This document shows positions 44,875-54,423 of a stretch of 64,000 nucleotides of DNA, in pieces. This DNA is from Pseudomonas alkylphenolica (GTDB lineage Bacteria; Pseudomonadota; Gammaproteobacteria; Pseudomonadales; Pseudomonadaceae). Each line of letters opens with the position of its first letter. The first letter of the stretch is position 1. The notes beneath the pieces are model-generated. The model saw only the letters and a list, made by a program, of their open reading frames with translations. It ran no database searches and was not told the DNA's origin. The stretch spans positions 5,028,501 through 5,092,500 of the forward strand of contig NZ_CP009048.1 in NCBI RefSeq assembly GCF_000746525.1, written 5' to 3'. The position numbers and the translations under genes are program-made.

Positions 44875-45801
44875 ATGCATTTTGATCTGATCGACCTGCG
44901 ACTGTTCCAGCACACCCTGGAGTGCGGCAACATCACGGCGGGCGCACAACGCAGCCATCTGTCGCTACCGGCCGCCAGTGCGCGGATCCGCGCCATGGAA
45001 GCCTCCCTCGGTACGCCCTTGCTGGAGCGTAATCGCCGTGGCGTGCAAGCGACGCCCGCAGGCAAAGCCCTGCTGCAACATGCGCGCTTGATCGGCCAGC
45101 AGGTCGAGCGCCTGCAGTTCGACCTGGGCCAGTACGCTCAAGGCCTGCAAGGCCAGGTACGGCTGTTGTGCAACACCGCGGCCCTGAGCGAATACCTGCC
45201 GGAATTGCTCGCCGGCTTTCTCGCCGACTACCCGGCCATCGCCCTCGACATCCAGGAGCTGCCGAGCCTGCGTATCGTCCAGACCATTACCCAAGGTGCG
45301 GCGGATATCGGCATCATTTCCACCGCCGCCGCCAGCGAGCATCTGCAAACCCTGCCCTTTCGAGACGATCCGCTGGTGCTGATCATGGCGCCGGGGCATC
45401 CCTTGGCAGCACAATCCGGGCTGCGCTTTGCCGACACCCTGGCGCATGGCTTTGTCGGCTTGTCGAGCGACAGCGCCCTGGCCCTGCACCTGGAAGAACA
45501 AGCCCTGCACCTGGGGCGGCGGATGCAGGTCAGGGTACGGGCGGAGAGTTTCGACGGGGTGATTCGTATGGTGGCTCACGGTGCCGGGCTGGGCGTGGTG
45601 CCACTGGCGGCCGTCCGACGCTGGCAGGGTGTGCTGGCATTGCACAGCATGAAGCTGGAGGAAGCATGGGCGCAGCGCCAGTTGCTGCTCTGCTCCCGCG
45701 ACTTCACGCGCTTGCCGGGGCATGGCCAGGCCTTGGTGCGCTATCTGCGTGAGGCGCAGATCGAGCGCTCGACGTCGACCCCAGACAACTCCCTCGGTTA
45801 G
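44875..45801 (+). CDS. LysR family regulator, divergent from the TauE/SafE gene
   Basis: A 308-residue LysR protein: helix-turn-helix LIDLRLFQHTLECGNI...LSLPAASARIRAME; effector domain from about 90 (VRLLCNTAALSEYLPELL). The ATG at 44875 has GAGG 5 bases upstream, preferred over a TTG at 44857. The divergent arrangement points to the permease as target; the following cupin gene lies only 47 bases downstream and may share its transcript. Confidence 0.9.
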   Translation: MHFDLIDLRLFQHTLECGNITAGAQRSHLSLPAASARIRAMEASLGTPLLERNRRGVQATPAGKALLQHARLIGQQVERLQFDLGQYAQGLQGQVRLLCNTAALSEYLPELLAGFLADYPAIALDIQELPSLRIVQTITQGAADIGIISTAAASEHLQTLPFRDDPLVLIMAPGHPLAAQSGLRFADTLAHGFVGLSSDSALALHLEEQALHLGRRMQVRVRAESFDGVIRMVAHGAGLGVVPLAAVRRWQGVLALHSMKLEEAWAQRQLLLCSRDFTRLPGHGQALVRYLREAQIERSTSTPDNSLG

Positions 45802-45848
45802 ATCGGACCTATGGTGACGGACCTCTCATCAGATCATCTGGAGCTGAC

Positions 45849-46193
45849 ATGTCCGATTTCATCACCGTTCTACGCGACACCTGCCCTACCCCTGTGCTGA
45901 ATGCGACCAAGTGGAAGCGCATCGGCGGCGACCCGCACACGGTGAACCTCAATGCCTACCTGTCCGAGGATGGCAGCAAGATCATGGGTACCTGGATCTG
46001 CACCCCGGGCAAGTTCGAAGTGAATTACGAGAAGTGGGAGTACTGCCATTTCCTCGACGGCTACTGCGTGATCACCCCTGAAGGTGAGCAGCCGGTGCAT
46101 CTGAAAGCGGGCGACGTGTTCGTCATCGAACCGGGGATGAAAGGCACCTGGGAGGTGGTGGAGACCGTGCGCAAATACTTCGTTTTTGCCTGA
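45849..46193 (+). CDS. Small cytosolic cupin protein (COG3450 type)
   Basis: A 114-residue cupin with VNLNAYLSEDGSKIMGTW, KWEYCHFLDGYCVITPEG and LKAGDVFVIEPGMKGTWEV, the pattern of the EutQ-like/DUF861 group of sugar- or amine-related cupins. No signal peptide. The enzymatic role is unknown. GGAG lies about 7 bases before the ATG. Confidence 0.85.
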   Translation: MSDFITVLRDTCPTPVLNATKWKRIGGDPHTVNLNAYLSEDGSKIMGTWICTPGKFEVNYEKWEYCHFLDGYCVITPEGEQPVHLKAGDVFVIEPGMKGTWEVVETVRKYFVFA

Positions 46194-46204
46194 CGGGCGA
46201 CCAC

Positions 46205-46277
46205 CGGTGGGAGCGGGCTTGCCCCGCGATTGCAGCACCTCAGTCACATCGTATCGCGGGACAAGCCCGCTCCCACC
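46205..46277. repeat. BIME between the cupin gene and mmsB
   Basis: Inverted REP pair (46205-46230 and 46252-46277) at a convergent junction; the second copy has one changed base (GCGGGACAAG). Confidence 0.9.
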
Positions 46278-46340
46278 GGGTCAGCCTGAAAAACATCGCG
46301 AGTCCCTCTCCTCACCCACCCGGTGCGCAGTTACAGGTGG

Positions 46341-46361
46341 GTGGGGAGCGGGCCCCGCGAT
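46341..46361. repeat. Degenerate single REP with internal deletion
   Basis: GTGGGGAGCGGGCCCCGCGAT: a REP copy missing the central CTTG. It lies 64 bases after a full BIME and 14 bases from the mmsB stop, a decaying third unit. Confidence 0.65.
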
Positions 46362-46374
46362 AAAGTCCGCCTCG

Positions 46375-47262
46375 TTACTCGGGCTTGCGATAGCCTTCGA
46401 CAATCGCCGAGAAATCCTTGCCGCCGTCACCGCGCAGGCTCATGGCCTGGTACAGCTGCTGCGCCACGGCACCGAGGATCACCGGCTGATGCGCCTGACG
46501 CGCCGCCTCGGTGGCCAGGCCCAGATCCTTGAGCATCAGCTCGGCACCGAAACCGCCGGTGTAGCCACGCGAGGCCGGAGCCGTTTCGATGATGCCCGGC
46601 CACGGGTTATAGGTGTCCGAACTCCAGCAACGCCCGGTGGAGCTGTTGATGATGCCCGCCAGCACTTTGGTGTCGATGCCCAAGGCATTGCCCAGGGCCA
46701 TGGCTTCCGACACACCGATCATCGAGATGCCCAGCAGCAGGTTGTTGCAGATCTTGGCGATCTGCCCGGTCCCCACTGCACCGCAATGCACAATGTTGCG
46801 GCCCATCTGCGCCAGCACCGGCTGCAGCGTGGCGAACAGTTCATCGCTGGCGCCGACCATGAACGTCAGGGTGCCCGCCGCCGCACCACCGGTGCCGCCG
46901 GACACCGGCGCATCGGCCAGGTCCACGCCCTGCTTCGCCGCGGCCGCCGAGACATCACGGGCGGTCTGTGGATCAATCGTGCTGCAGTCGACCACTGGCG
47001 TGCCGGCACGAACACCGGCCAGCACACCGTCTTCGTTCAGGTACACACCCCGCACATGCGCGGCGGCTGGCAGCATGGTGATGACCATGTCGCTCTGCTG
47101 CGCGGCATCGCGTGGCGAGCTGCTGATCGTCCCGCCGAGCTCGGCAAGCTCGGCCAGTACGCTCTTGTTCAGGTCGAACAGTTGCAGTTGATGCCCGGCC
47201 TTGATCAGGTTGCGCGCCATCGGCGCGCCCATGTTGCCCAGACCGATAAATGCAATACGCAT
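46375..47262 (-). CDS. mmsB: 3-Hydroxyisobutyrate dehydrogenase
   Basis: A 295-residue NAD-dependent enzyme of valine degradation that oxidises 3-hydroxyisobutyrate to methylmalonate semialdehyde, the MmsA substrate. The N-terminal Rossmann motif is FIGLGNMGAPMARNL, the substrate motif DAPVSGGTGGA, and the catalytic lysine K170 lies in GTGQIAKICNN. ATG 47262 has AAGGAG seven bases upstream; the TTG two codons earlier is not needed. Ten bases downstream of mmsA. Confidence 0.97.
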   Translation of the reverse strand: MRIAFIGLGNMGAPMARNLIKAGHQLQLFDLNKSVLAELAELGGTISSSPRDAAQQSDMVITMLPAAAHVRGVYLNEDGVLAGVRAGTPVVDCSTIDPQTARDVSAAAAKQGVDLADAPVSGGTGGAAAGTLTFMVGASDELFATLQPVLAQMGRNIVHCGAVGTGQIAKICNNLLLGISMIGVSEAMALGNALGIDTKVLAGIINSSTGRCWSSDTYNPWPGIIETAPASRGYTGGFGAELMLKDLGLATEAARQAHQPVILGAVAQQLYQAMSLRGDGGKDFSAIVEGYRKPE

Positions 47263-47272
47263 GATCAACTCC

Positions 47273-48799
47273 TTAGCGCAGGCTGATGGTGGTGTTCACA
47301 CCGTCGTTGACGCTGTCGTCATCGAACCAGCGGCTGGTGACAGTCTTGGTCTGAGTGTAGAACTGCACCACTTGCTTGCCGTACGGGCCCAGGTCACCGA
47401 GCTTGGAGCCACGCGAACCGGTGAAGCTGAAGAACGGAACCGGTACCGGAATCGGAATGTTGATGCCGACCTGACCGACGTCGATTTCGTTCTGGAACTT
47501 GCGCGCCGCAGCGCCACTCTGGGTAAACAGACCGGTGCCGTTCCCGAAGGGATTGCGGTTGACCAGGGCGATGGCTTCGTCGAGGGTATCGACTTCCAGC
47601 ACCACCAGCACCGGGCCGAAGATTTCCTGGGTGTAGATCTGCATGTCGGTGGTCACCCCGGAGAACAGGGTCGGGCCGACGAAGTTGCCTTGCTCGTAGC
47701 CTGGCACGCTTACATCACGACCATCGAGTTCAAGCTTGGCGCCTTCCTTGATCCCGCTTTCGATCAGGCCCAGCACACGTTCCTTGGCGCGCTTGGAAAT
47801 CAGCGGGCCGACATCGGTGCCCGGCTCATTACCGGCATTGACCTTGAGGTTGGCCGCCAGCTCTTTGAGTTCCGGCAGCCATTCGCGTGCCTTGCCTACC
47901 AGTACCGCCACCGAGGTGGCCATGCAACGCTGACCGGCTGCGCCGAAGCCGGCACCGACCAGGGCATTGAGGGTCTGGGTACGGTTGGCATCAGGCAGCA
48001 CCACCGCGTGGTTCTTCGCGCCCATCATCGACTGCACACGCTTGCCATGCTGGCCGGCGAGGTTGTAGACGTGGGTACCGACTTCGGTGGAGCCGACAAA
48101 GGAGATCGCCTTGATGTCCGGGTGTGTGCACAAGGCATCGACCACCTGCTTGCCACCGTGTACGACGTTCAGCACACCGGCCGGTACACCGGCTTCCAGC
48201 GCCAGCTCCACCAGCATCATGGTCGACAGCGGATCCTGCTCGGACGGCTTGAGCACGAAGGTGTTGCCGCAGACGATGGCCATCGGGAACATCCACAGCG
48301 GGATCATCGCCGGGAAGTTGAACGGGGTGATACCGGCGCAGACCCCGATCGGTTGGCGCAGGGTGTAGGTATCGACACCACTGGCGACGTTCTCGGCGAA
48401 CTCGCCCATCTTCAGGCTACCGATGCTGCACGCGTGCTCGACCACTTCCAGGCCGCGGAAGATATCGCCTTCGGCGTCGGCAATGGTCTTGCCCTGCTCG
48501 GCGCTGAGGACCACGGCGATGCGCTTGGAGTGTTCACGAATCAAGGCTTGCAGCTTGAGCATGATGCGCATGCGCGCGCCGAGCGGGGTGTCACGCCAGG
48601 TCTGGAAGGCACGTTGGCCGGCGGCGATGGCGGCGTCGACTTCTTCGGCAGTGGCGAACGGCACGCGGGCGAGTACTTCTTGGGTGGCCGGGTTGACCAC
48701 GTCACGCCATTCGCTGGTTTTCGATTCGACCCACTGGCCGTCGATCAGCAGCTTGACCTGGTCGACCTTGGTCTGGCCGGGAGTAAGGGATGCGTTCAT
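47273..48799 (-). CDS. mmsA: Methylmalonate-semialdehyde dehydrogenase (CoA-acylating)
   Basis: Converts methylmalonate semialdehyde, with CoA and NAD, to propionyl-CoA and CO2 at the end of valine (and thymine) degradation. The 508-residue aldehyde dehydrogenase has the catalytic cysteine C292 in GAAGQRCMA and the NPFNFP-type motif [17 protein letters not shown] characteristic of MmsA. The ATG at 48799 ([11 protein letters not shown]) has AGGAGA upstream. First gene of mmsAB, divergent from a LysR gene. Confidence 0.96.
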   Translation of the reverse strand: MNASLTPGQTKVDQVKLLIDGQWVESKTSEWRDVVNPATQEVLARVPFATAEEVDAAIAAGQRAFQTWRDTPLGARMRIMLKLQALIREHSKRIAVVLSAEQGKTIADAEGDIFRGLEVVEHACSIGSLKMGEFAENVASGVDTYTLRQPIGVCAGITPFNFPAMIPLWMFPMAIVCGNTFVLKPSEQDPLSTMMLVELALEAGVPAGVLNVVHGGKQVVDALCTHPDIKAISFVGSTEVGTHVYNLAGQHGKRVQSMMGAKNHAVVLPDANRTQTLNALVGAGFGAAGQRCMATSVAVLVGKAREWLPELKELAANLKVNAGNEPGTDVGPLISKRAKERVLGLIESGIKEGAKLELDGRDVSVPGYEQGNFVGPTLFSGVTTDMQIYTQEIFGPVLVVLEVDTLDEAIALVNRNPFGNGTGLFTQSGAAARKFQNEIDVGQVGINIPIPVPVPFFSFTGSRGSKLGDLGPYGKQVVQFYTQTKTVTSRWFDDDSVNDGVNTTISLR

Positions 48800-48892
48800 G
48801 TGCGTTCTCCTGAAATTGTTGTTAGGGAGAGATCGACGTCGCCGGGGTAGCCTCGACGGACGCTTGGGTCTAGGGCTTGTTTTGGAGTATAG

Positions 48893-48921
48893 ATGTGCAA
48901 AGATCCAATAAAAACGCACAT
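48893..48921. promoter_or_regulatory. Inverted repeat in the mmsA-LysR intergenic region
   Basis: ATGTGC and GCACAT separated by 17 bases, 16 bases before the LysR start. The spacing fits a LysR tetramer site (two half-sites), which would let the regulator control both its own gene and mmsAB. Confidence 0.45.
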
Positions 48922-48936
48922 AAAAGCCGGACCAAC

Positions 48937-49884
48937 ATGCAAAAAAACATCACCTCGCTGGGCGCCCTGAACTGGGATGACCTGAAGTTTTTTCTTGAAG
49001 TGGCCCGCACCCGCAAGGCCAGCAGCGCGGCCAAACGCCTGGGGGTGGACTACACCACGGTGTCACGGCGGATCAGCTCGCTGGAGCTGGCGCTGGGTAC
49101 CTTGCTGTTCGAAAAGTCGCGGACCAACGGCTTTATCCTGACCGCCGAAGGCCAGCGCCTGCTCAGTTATGCCGAGTCGATCGAAAGCACCCTGCACATG
49201 GCCTGCGAGCAGGTTTCAGGCTCCGGCGTGGCGCTTTCCGGGCATGTGCGCATGGGCTGCACCGAGGGCTTTGGCAGCTTCTTCATCACCCCGCAACTGA
49301 GCCGCTTCGTCGATGCCTATCCGGCCATCTCCGTGGACATCCTGCCGCTGCCGCACTTCATCAGCCTGTCCAAGCGCGAAGCGGACATCGTCATCGCCCT
49401 TGAGCGCCCGGAACACGGGCCGTATGTCTGCTGCAAACTGTGCGACTACCGCCTGCGCCTGTACGCCACCCAGGAGTATCTGGACAGCCACGAACCGATC
49501 ACCCGCAGCAGCGACCTGGCGCATCACCAGTTCATCAGTTACGTCGACGACCTGGCCTTCAGTTCAGAGTTGCTGTACCTGGCCAATCTGATACCGGCCG
49601 CCAGCGCCAACCTGCGCAGCACCAGCGTGATCGCCCAGTACGTGGCGGCGCAGCAGGGTCGCGGGCTGGCAATTCTGCCGTGTTTTCTGGCCGCACAGGA
49701 TCCGCGTCTGGTGGCGATTCTGCCTGAAGAGGTGGAGATTACCCGGCAGTTCTGGATGTACTGCCGGGAGGATCTGCGCAAGCTGAAGCGGATAACCCTG
49801 TTGTGGGATTACATCCGCGAGGTGACCGAGCGCAACACGCCATTGCTGATGGGCGAGTCGCGCACGATGGACTTCGCCGATTAG
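48937..49884 (+). CDS. LysR family regulator of mmsAB
   Basis: A 315-residue LysR protein, divergent from mmsAB with a 137-base gap, so it most likely activates or represses valine degradation. The N-terminal helix-turn-helix is [20 protein letters not shown]; the effector domain starts about residue 90. In P. aeruginosa the regulator MmsR next to mmsAB is an AraC/XylS protein, so this is a different type in the same place. The ATG at 48937 has a weak ribosome-binding site; an upstream in-frame extension overlaps the promoter. Its stop overlaps the yfiB stop by three bases. Confidence 0.88.
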   Translation: MQKNITSLGALNWDDLKFFLEVARTRKASSAAKRLGVDYTTVSRRISSLELALGTLLFEKSRTNGFILTAEGQRLLSYAESIESTLHMACEQVSGSGVALSGHVRMGCTEGFGSFFITPQLSRFVDAYPAISVDILPLPHFISLSKREADIVIALERPEHGPYVCCKLCDYRLRLYATQEYLDSHEPITRSSDLAHHQFISYVDDLAFSSELLYLANLIPAASANLRSTSVIAQYVAAQQGRGLAILPCFLAAQDPRLVAILPEEVEITRQFWMYCREDLRKLKRITLLWDYIREVTERNTPLLMGESRTMDFAD

Positions 49885-50381
49885 TCGGAAGCGACCACGA
49901 TAGCCACCCGGCGGTTTTCCATGCGCCCGGCGCGGGTGTCATTGCTGGCCACCGGTTCGCGGCTGCCCAGCCCACGGGTTTCGACGTTCTCCGGGCGCAT
50001 GCCGACGGCGGTGAGGGCGTTGGCCACGCTCTTGGCCCGGCGCAGCGACAGCTGCTCGTTATAGGCATCCCTGCCGGAGGCATCGGTATGCCCATCTACC
50101 CGCACCCGCTGGATGTCCACCGACAACAGCGACTTGCCGATGCGCTCGACAATGCTCCGGCTCTCTGGGTTGAGGGCGTCCAGGTCGCTACCGAACAACA
50201 CCTTGCTCGACAGGCCGAACTCCCAGCCTTCGTCGGTCAAGCGGAAACCTTCCTGCTTGAGCAGGGCAATCTGTTCAGCCGTCAGGCCTTTGGGCGGCAC
50301 GCTCTGGCAACCGCTCAGGACCAGCAGCATCAGCGCCAGCCAGGCAAAGTGAAAACGCAGGTATCGACTCAGGTGTGTCAC
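49881..50381 (-). CDS. yfiB: OmpA-like outer-membrane lipoprotein YfiB
   Basis: A 166-residue lipoprotein. A signal peptide of about 25 residues ends in the lipobox LSGC, and residues 55-160 form an OmpA/Pal peptidoglycan-binding domain (VDGHTDASGRDAYNEQLSLRRA). YfiB sequesters YfiR at the outer membrane and so releases YfiN. The start is GTG at 50381 with AGGAG seven bases upstream; yfiN ends three bases before it. Last gene of yfiR-yfiN-yfiB. Confidence 0.93.
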   Translation of the reverse strand: MTHLSRYLRFHFAWLALMLLVLSGCQSVPPKGLTAEQIALLKQEGFRLTDEGWEFGLSSKVLFGSDLDALNPESRSIVERIGKSLLSVDIQRVRVDGHTDASGRDAYNEQLSLRRAKSVANALTAVGMRPENVETRGLGSREPVASNDTRAGRMENRRVAIVVASD

Positions 50382-50384
50382 GGT

Positions 50385-51656
50385 TCAGCTCCTGTTTTTT
50401 ACATGATTGGCAGAGCTCTCCGTCTCTGCCGCTTGCCACTGGCCACGGGTGTTGCGCTTGGCCTGATACATCGCCGCGTCGGCGGCATTCAACAAATCCG
50501 ACGGCGTCTGACCGTCATCCGGGAAGAAAGCAATGCCGACACTCAGGGATGTGACGATGCTCTGCCCTTCTCCCAGACGAACAGGCAGACGCATGCTGGC
50601 AATGATTTTCTCGGCAATGCGCTGGGCATCCTCGCGGCTGTGAAGAGGTGTCAGCAGCACGGCAAATTCGTCACCGCCCAGGCGCGCTACCAGATCATTC
50701 TCGCGTAGCTGCGCGCGTACCCGGGTGGCGACGCTGACCAGTACTTCGTCGCCGGCCGCATGGCCATGGCTGTCGTTGATGTCCTTGAAGTTGTCACTGT
50801 CGAGAAACAGTAGCGCCATGTGCTCCCGGTACTTGCTGGCATTACGCAGCGTGCGGCTGAGCCGGCCTTCGAAAAAGGCCCGATTGGGCAAGCCGGTCAA
50901 GCTGTCATGGCTGGCCTGGTGGGCGAGGCTTTCGTTCTCGCTCTGCAGATGGCTCTGCCAGCTTTCCAGTTCGTCGAGCAAGGCATTGAAGTCATTGCCC
51001 AGCTCATTGAGCTCGGCAATCTGCGCCTCAGGCACACGACGGTCGAAGCTGCGTTCACGCCGCGCGGCGTGAGCCACCGTGGCCAGGCTGCGCAAGGGGC
51101 CAACGATATCGCCGAACATACGCCGCGACAGGTACAACGCCCCAAGGGCGCTGAGTACGGTACAGAGGAGGATGCCGGCCAGGCCGCTGAGCAGGAAGCG
51201 CACCAGGCTGCCACCCTGGCCCACCAGCTCAATACGACCAACCTGCTGGCCCTGATGCAGGACCGGGAGAATGATGGGCTCTTCCAGCAGACTACGGGCC
51301 ACTTGTTGCTCCACCCGTGCCAGCAAGCTGTCATCACTGCGCTGCCAACGGGCGAGCAACTGGTTGCTATCGTCGAACACTTTGGCATCAGCCACCTCTT
51401 CAGTGGAGGCGATCAGTGCCAGGGCCTCATTGGCCGCGCTGCTGTCGTTGAAGACCACGGCGGCTTCAACGGTGTAATTGATCGAGCGGGCGATCAGGTG
51501 CAGGTTGTGATTGGCATACACGCGCAGCGCCAGCACGCCAAGCACCGTCAGGGCAACACCGGCCAGGCCCACAGCCAGCAAGGCCACGCTCAAGTGGCGA
51601 CGCCCCAGCACTGCGCGCAGGGTCGGACGCTGACGCCCCCAGCCAAAGCCGATCAT
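50385..51656 (-). CDS. yfiN: Diguanylate cyclase YfiN (TpbB)
   Basis: A 423-residue inner-membrane c-di-GMP synthase. TM1 (about 22-48), a periplasmic PAS-like/CHASE8 domain (about 50-155), TM2 (about 155-178), HAMP, then a GGDEF domain with LGGDEFAVLL and a complete RxxD inhibitory site (REND) before it. Its activity is held off by YfiR in the periplasm. Starts inside the yfiR stop (ATGA overlap). Confidence 0.95.
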   Translation of the reverse strand: MIGFGWGRQRPTLRAVLGRRHLSVALLAVGLAGVALTVLGVLALRVYANHNLHLIARSINYTVEAAVVFNDSSAANEALALIASTEEVADAKVFDDSNQLLARWQRSDDSLLARVEQQVARSLLEEPIILPVLHQGQQVGRIELVGQGGSLVRFLLSGLAGILLCTVLSALGALYLSRRMFGDIVGPLRSLATVAHAARRERSFDRRVPEAQIAELNELGNDFNALLDELESWQSHLQSENESLAHQASHDSLTGLPNRAFFEGRLSRTLRNASKYREHMALLFLDSDNFKDINDSHGHAAGDEVLVSVATRVRAQLRENDLVARLGGDEFAVLLTPLHSREDAQRIAEKIIASMRLPVRLGEGQSIVTSLSVGIAFFPDDGQTPSDLLNAADAAMYQAKRNTRGQWQAAETESSANHVKNRS

Positions 51657-52228
51657 GGCTGTGTCGCCCGTCGCCGCGACAACTGCAGCACCGAGGGATG
51701 GATGCGCACGCCGCTGCGTGCTACCGAATCAAGGTTGACCTCGAACGCCACCTGGCGGTCACTGACCCGCAAGCAAAACACACTGCCTACCGTGCAAGGG
51801 TCGTCGGCTTCACTGATGCTCAAGACCGGATGACCACTGATAGCGCTGAATAACTGAGTGCGTTCGTCCGGGCTCAGCTGGCCAAGATAGATTGCATCAC
51901 ACTCATTGGCGATGCGCGGGTCACCGGCCAGCAAGCGCCGCACCACTATCGGCCGGCCAGTGGCTTGCGTGGTGCCCTTGACTAGATCATCGGCGTATTC
52001 GGTGGGACCGACCAGGCACAAGCGCAACTGATCCGGTTCCACCGGCCAGCGGGCGTAGCTGAGAATGCCCAGGACCACCTGAGTCACAGCAGTGGCGCGC
52101 TGCTCGGCCAGGGTCGAGGTCGGTTTGGTCTCGGCAGAGGCCAGCGCGCCGAACAGCAGCGGCAACGCAGCCATCAGCGAGCGCCCCCGACTCGTCACAC
52201 GTCCCGAAGTCGGGGCGGCCACTTTCAT
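51653..52228 (-). CDS. yfiR: Periplasmic repressor of YfiN, YfiR
   Basis: A 191-residue protein with a signal peptide (LMAALPLLFGALASA) and the YfiR domain. All four family cysteines are present (RLCLVG, NECDA, DDPCTV, VFCLR), which form redox-sensitive disulphides. It binds YfiN's periplasmic domain; reducing stress or YfiB relieves repression and raises c-di-GMP. ATG 52228 is taken as start; the codon before it (TTG) is also in frame. Confidence 0.93.
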   Translation of the reverse strand: MKVAAPTSGRVTSRGRSLMAALPLLFGALASAETKPTSTLAEQRATAVTQVVLGILSYARWPVEPDQLRLCLVGPTEYADDLVKGTTQATGRPIVVRRLLAGDPRIANECDAIYLGQLSPDERTQLFSAISGHPVLSISEADDPCTVGSVFCLRVSDRQVAFEVNLDSVARSGVRIHPSVLQLSRRRATQP

Positions 52229-52341
52229 CAAGGAAATCTCTTACAAACAAGCGGGATAATGCCGCAACGATAGCACAGTGGCCGATTTTCCAGCGAGAGA
52301 GCAGGCCTCTGCCCAACCGGTAAAAGGCCGAATCGCCGTGT

Positions 52342-54423
52342 TCATACCTGCTCCAGCATCAATCCGGAAATGCGTTTGACCTTGCGCCGCACCGCGTCCT
52401 CGAACACCCCTTGGCGCGGTTCGATCAAAGTGAAACAGCTTTTCGCCCGGGTGATGCCGGTGTAGATCAACTCTTTGGTCAACACCGGGTTCAGTGCATC
52501 AGGCAGCACCAGGGCAGTATGGGTGAACTCCGAACCTTGGGACTTGTGCACGGTCATGGCGAACACGGTTTCCACCTCGTTGAGGCGGCTGGGCAATACA
52601 AAGCGCACACCGCCACGACCATCGTTACGGGCGAAGGCCACCCGCAACACCTGCTGGCCGGGTTGCTGCTCATCGGGCAGGCGCAAGGCAATGCCGATGT
52701 CACCGTTCATCAGGCCCAGGCCATAGTCGTTGCGGGTCATCAGGACTGGCCGGCCCTCATACCAGGGTTGCTCGACATCGATCAGGCCGGCAGCGCCCAA
52801 CACCCTGCCGACCCGCTGGTTCAGCCCCTCGACGCCCCATGGGCCTTTACGTACGGCACACAGCAGCTGGAAGGTTTCGAAACCCTGTAACACGGCCATG
52901 GCCCAGGCTTCCCAGCGCGGGTCATCAACCGGCGTGGTCTGCGCCGGACGTTGCCGGCCAATGATCTGCAGATAGCTGCGGTAGCCCTGCGGCCCCTCGT
53001 TGCCGCGACCAAGGCCATCGAGCAGCAGACGGTCGAGGGCGCGATCCTGCTCGCCACGCAGGGTCAGGCCGAACACGTCATCCTGTGTCTGCTGCAACAG
53101 GGCCCGTGCCTGTTCGGCGTCCTGCAGGTTGACCAGGCGCGCCAGCCGGCCGATACCACTGCTCTCACCGAAGCGCCGGGAAAAGCGCAACATCACCACT
53201 TGCTGCGCCAACGGATACTGCTCGGCAGTACCCGCCAGCAGTTCGCTACCCGCCAGGGTTTCACCGCTGACCTGCTCCAGCCAGGCCTGGGTCTGGGCGC
53301 TATAGCGGCCAGCTTCGGCATCCCGGCACAGGTCACCAAGCACGGCGCCGGCTTCCACCGAGGCCAACTGGTCCTTGTCACCCAGCAACACCAGACGGGC
53401 GTGAGGCGGCAGCGCGGCCAGCAAGTTGGCCATCATTTCCAGGTCAATCATCGAGGCTTCGTCGACCACCAGCACATCCAGGGGCAAGGGGTTACCCGCA
53501 TGGTGACGAAAATGCCGCGAGCCCGGACGGCTACCGAGCAAGCGGTGCACCGTCGAGACATCGGTGGGGATGTTTTCCCGTACCTGGGCTTCGACGGCCA
53601 GGCGCTCAACCTGCTGACCGATGGACTCGGTCAGCCGCGCCGCGGCCTTGCCGGTGGGTGCTGCCAGGCGAATGCGCAGGGGACGTCCGGCCTCCACGGC
53701 TGGTGCCTGGAGCAAGGCCAGCAAGCGCACCACCGTGGTGGTCTTGCCGGTACCCGGGCCGCCGGTAATGATGCTGAAAGCACCTCGGGTGGCCAGGGCG
53801 CAGGCCAGCTTTTGCCAGTCCACCTGTCCCGCCTGGCTGCCACCGTCGAACAGTTGCGCCAAGCGCGCCGCCAAATCGGCCGGGGTCGGCTCGACCTGCT
53901 CCAGACGTTGACGCAAGGCGCTGTCGATTTGCCGTTCATAGGCCCAGTAGCGGCGCAGATACAAACGTTGAGCACTGAGCACCAAAGGCCGCGAAGCCTC
54001 TTCGACGCAAGCACCATTGGCGACCAGACGACTGCTGGCCAAGCGCTGCAACCAGGTGCTCAGCGCCAGTTGCTCAAGCAACTGCGACGGCAGCAGCAAG
54101 GGACCTGCCAGGGCATCGCCTTCCGGGGGCAACGACAGGGCAAAGTCAGGTTCGGCCAGGGTCTCAGCCAGGTCCAGACAGACATGACCATGACCCAGCT
54201 GGTGACTGGCCAGGGCCGCTGCCAGCAACACCAGCGGGTCGCCTCCCGGATCGCGTTCTTCAAGAAAGCCGACGAAGGCCCGGTCCAGTGCGCGCAGCCA
54301 GCCACGTTCGACCCAACGATCGAGCAATGCCAGCAGGTCGGCACTGTCACTCAATGGCTCGAGTGCGGCAAGATGCTCGGCATCCAGTGGCGTCGGCAGC
54401 AGGTCGTCGAGGGTACGGCTCAT
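52342..54423 (-). CDS. recD: Exodeoxyribonuclease V alpha subunit
   Basis: A 693-residue 5'-3' helicase subunit of RecBCD. Walker A GGPGTGKTTT at about 221-230, VLVVDEASMIDLEMM as Walker B, and the C-terminal helicase motifs TVHKSQGSEFTH and ELIYTGITRAK. Starts overlap recB (ATGA), so the three subunits are made from one message. About 100 bases separate it from the yfiR start region. Confidence 0.96.
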   Translation of the reverse strand: MSRTLDDLLPTPLDAEHLAALEPLSDSADLLALLDRWVERGWLRALDRAFVGFLEERDPGGDPLVLLAAALASHQLGHGHVCLDLAETLAEPDFALSLPPEGDALAGPLLLPSQLLEQLALSTWLQRLASSRLVANGACVEEASRPLVLSAQRLYLRRYWAYERQIDSALRQRLEQVEPTPADLAARLAQLFDGGSQAGQVDWQKLACALATRGAFSIITGGPGTGKTTTVVRLLALLQAPAVEAGRPLRIRLAAPTGKAAARLTESIGQQVERLAVEAQVRENIPTDVSTVHRLLGSRPGSRHFRHHAGNPLPLDVLVVDEASMIDLEMMANLLAALPPHARLVLLGDKDQLASVEAGAVLGDLCRDAEAGRYSAQTQAWLEQVSGETLAGSELLAGTAEQYPLAQQVVMLRFSRRFGESSGIGRLARLVNLQDAEQARALLQQTQDDVFGLTLRGEQDRALDRLLLDGLGRGNEGPQGYRSYLQIIGRQRPAQTTPVDDPRWEAWAMAVLQGFETFQLLCAVRKGPWGVEGLNQRVGRVLGAAGLIDVEQPWYEGRPVLMTRNDYGLGLMNGDIGIALRLPDEQQPGQQVLRVAFARNDGRGGVRFVLPSRLNEVETVFAMTVHKSQGSEFTHTALVLPDALNPVLTKELIYTGITRAKSCFTLIEPRQGVFEDAVRRKVKRISGLMLEQV

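Noticed and set aside
46205..46361. CRISPR-like repeat cluster
   Set aside because: The repeats are alternating-orientation REP elements, with no regular spacers and no cas genes.
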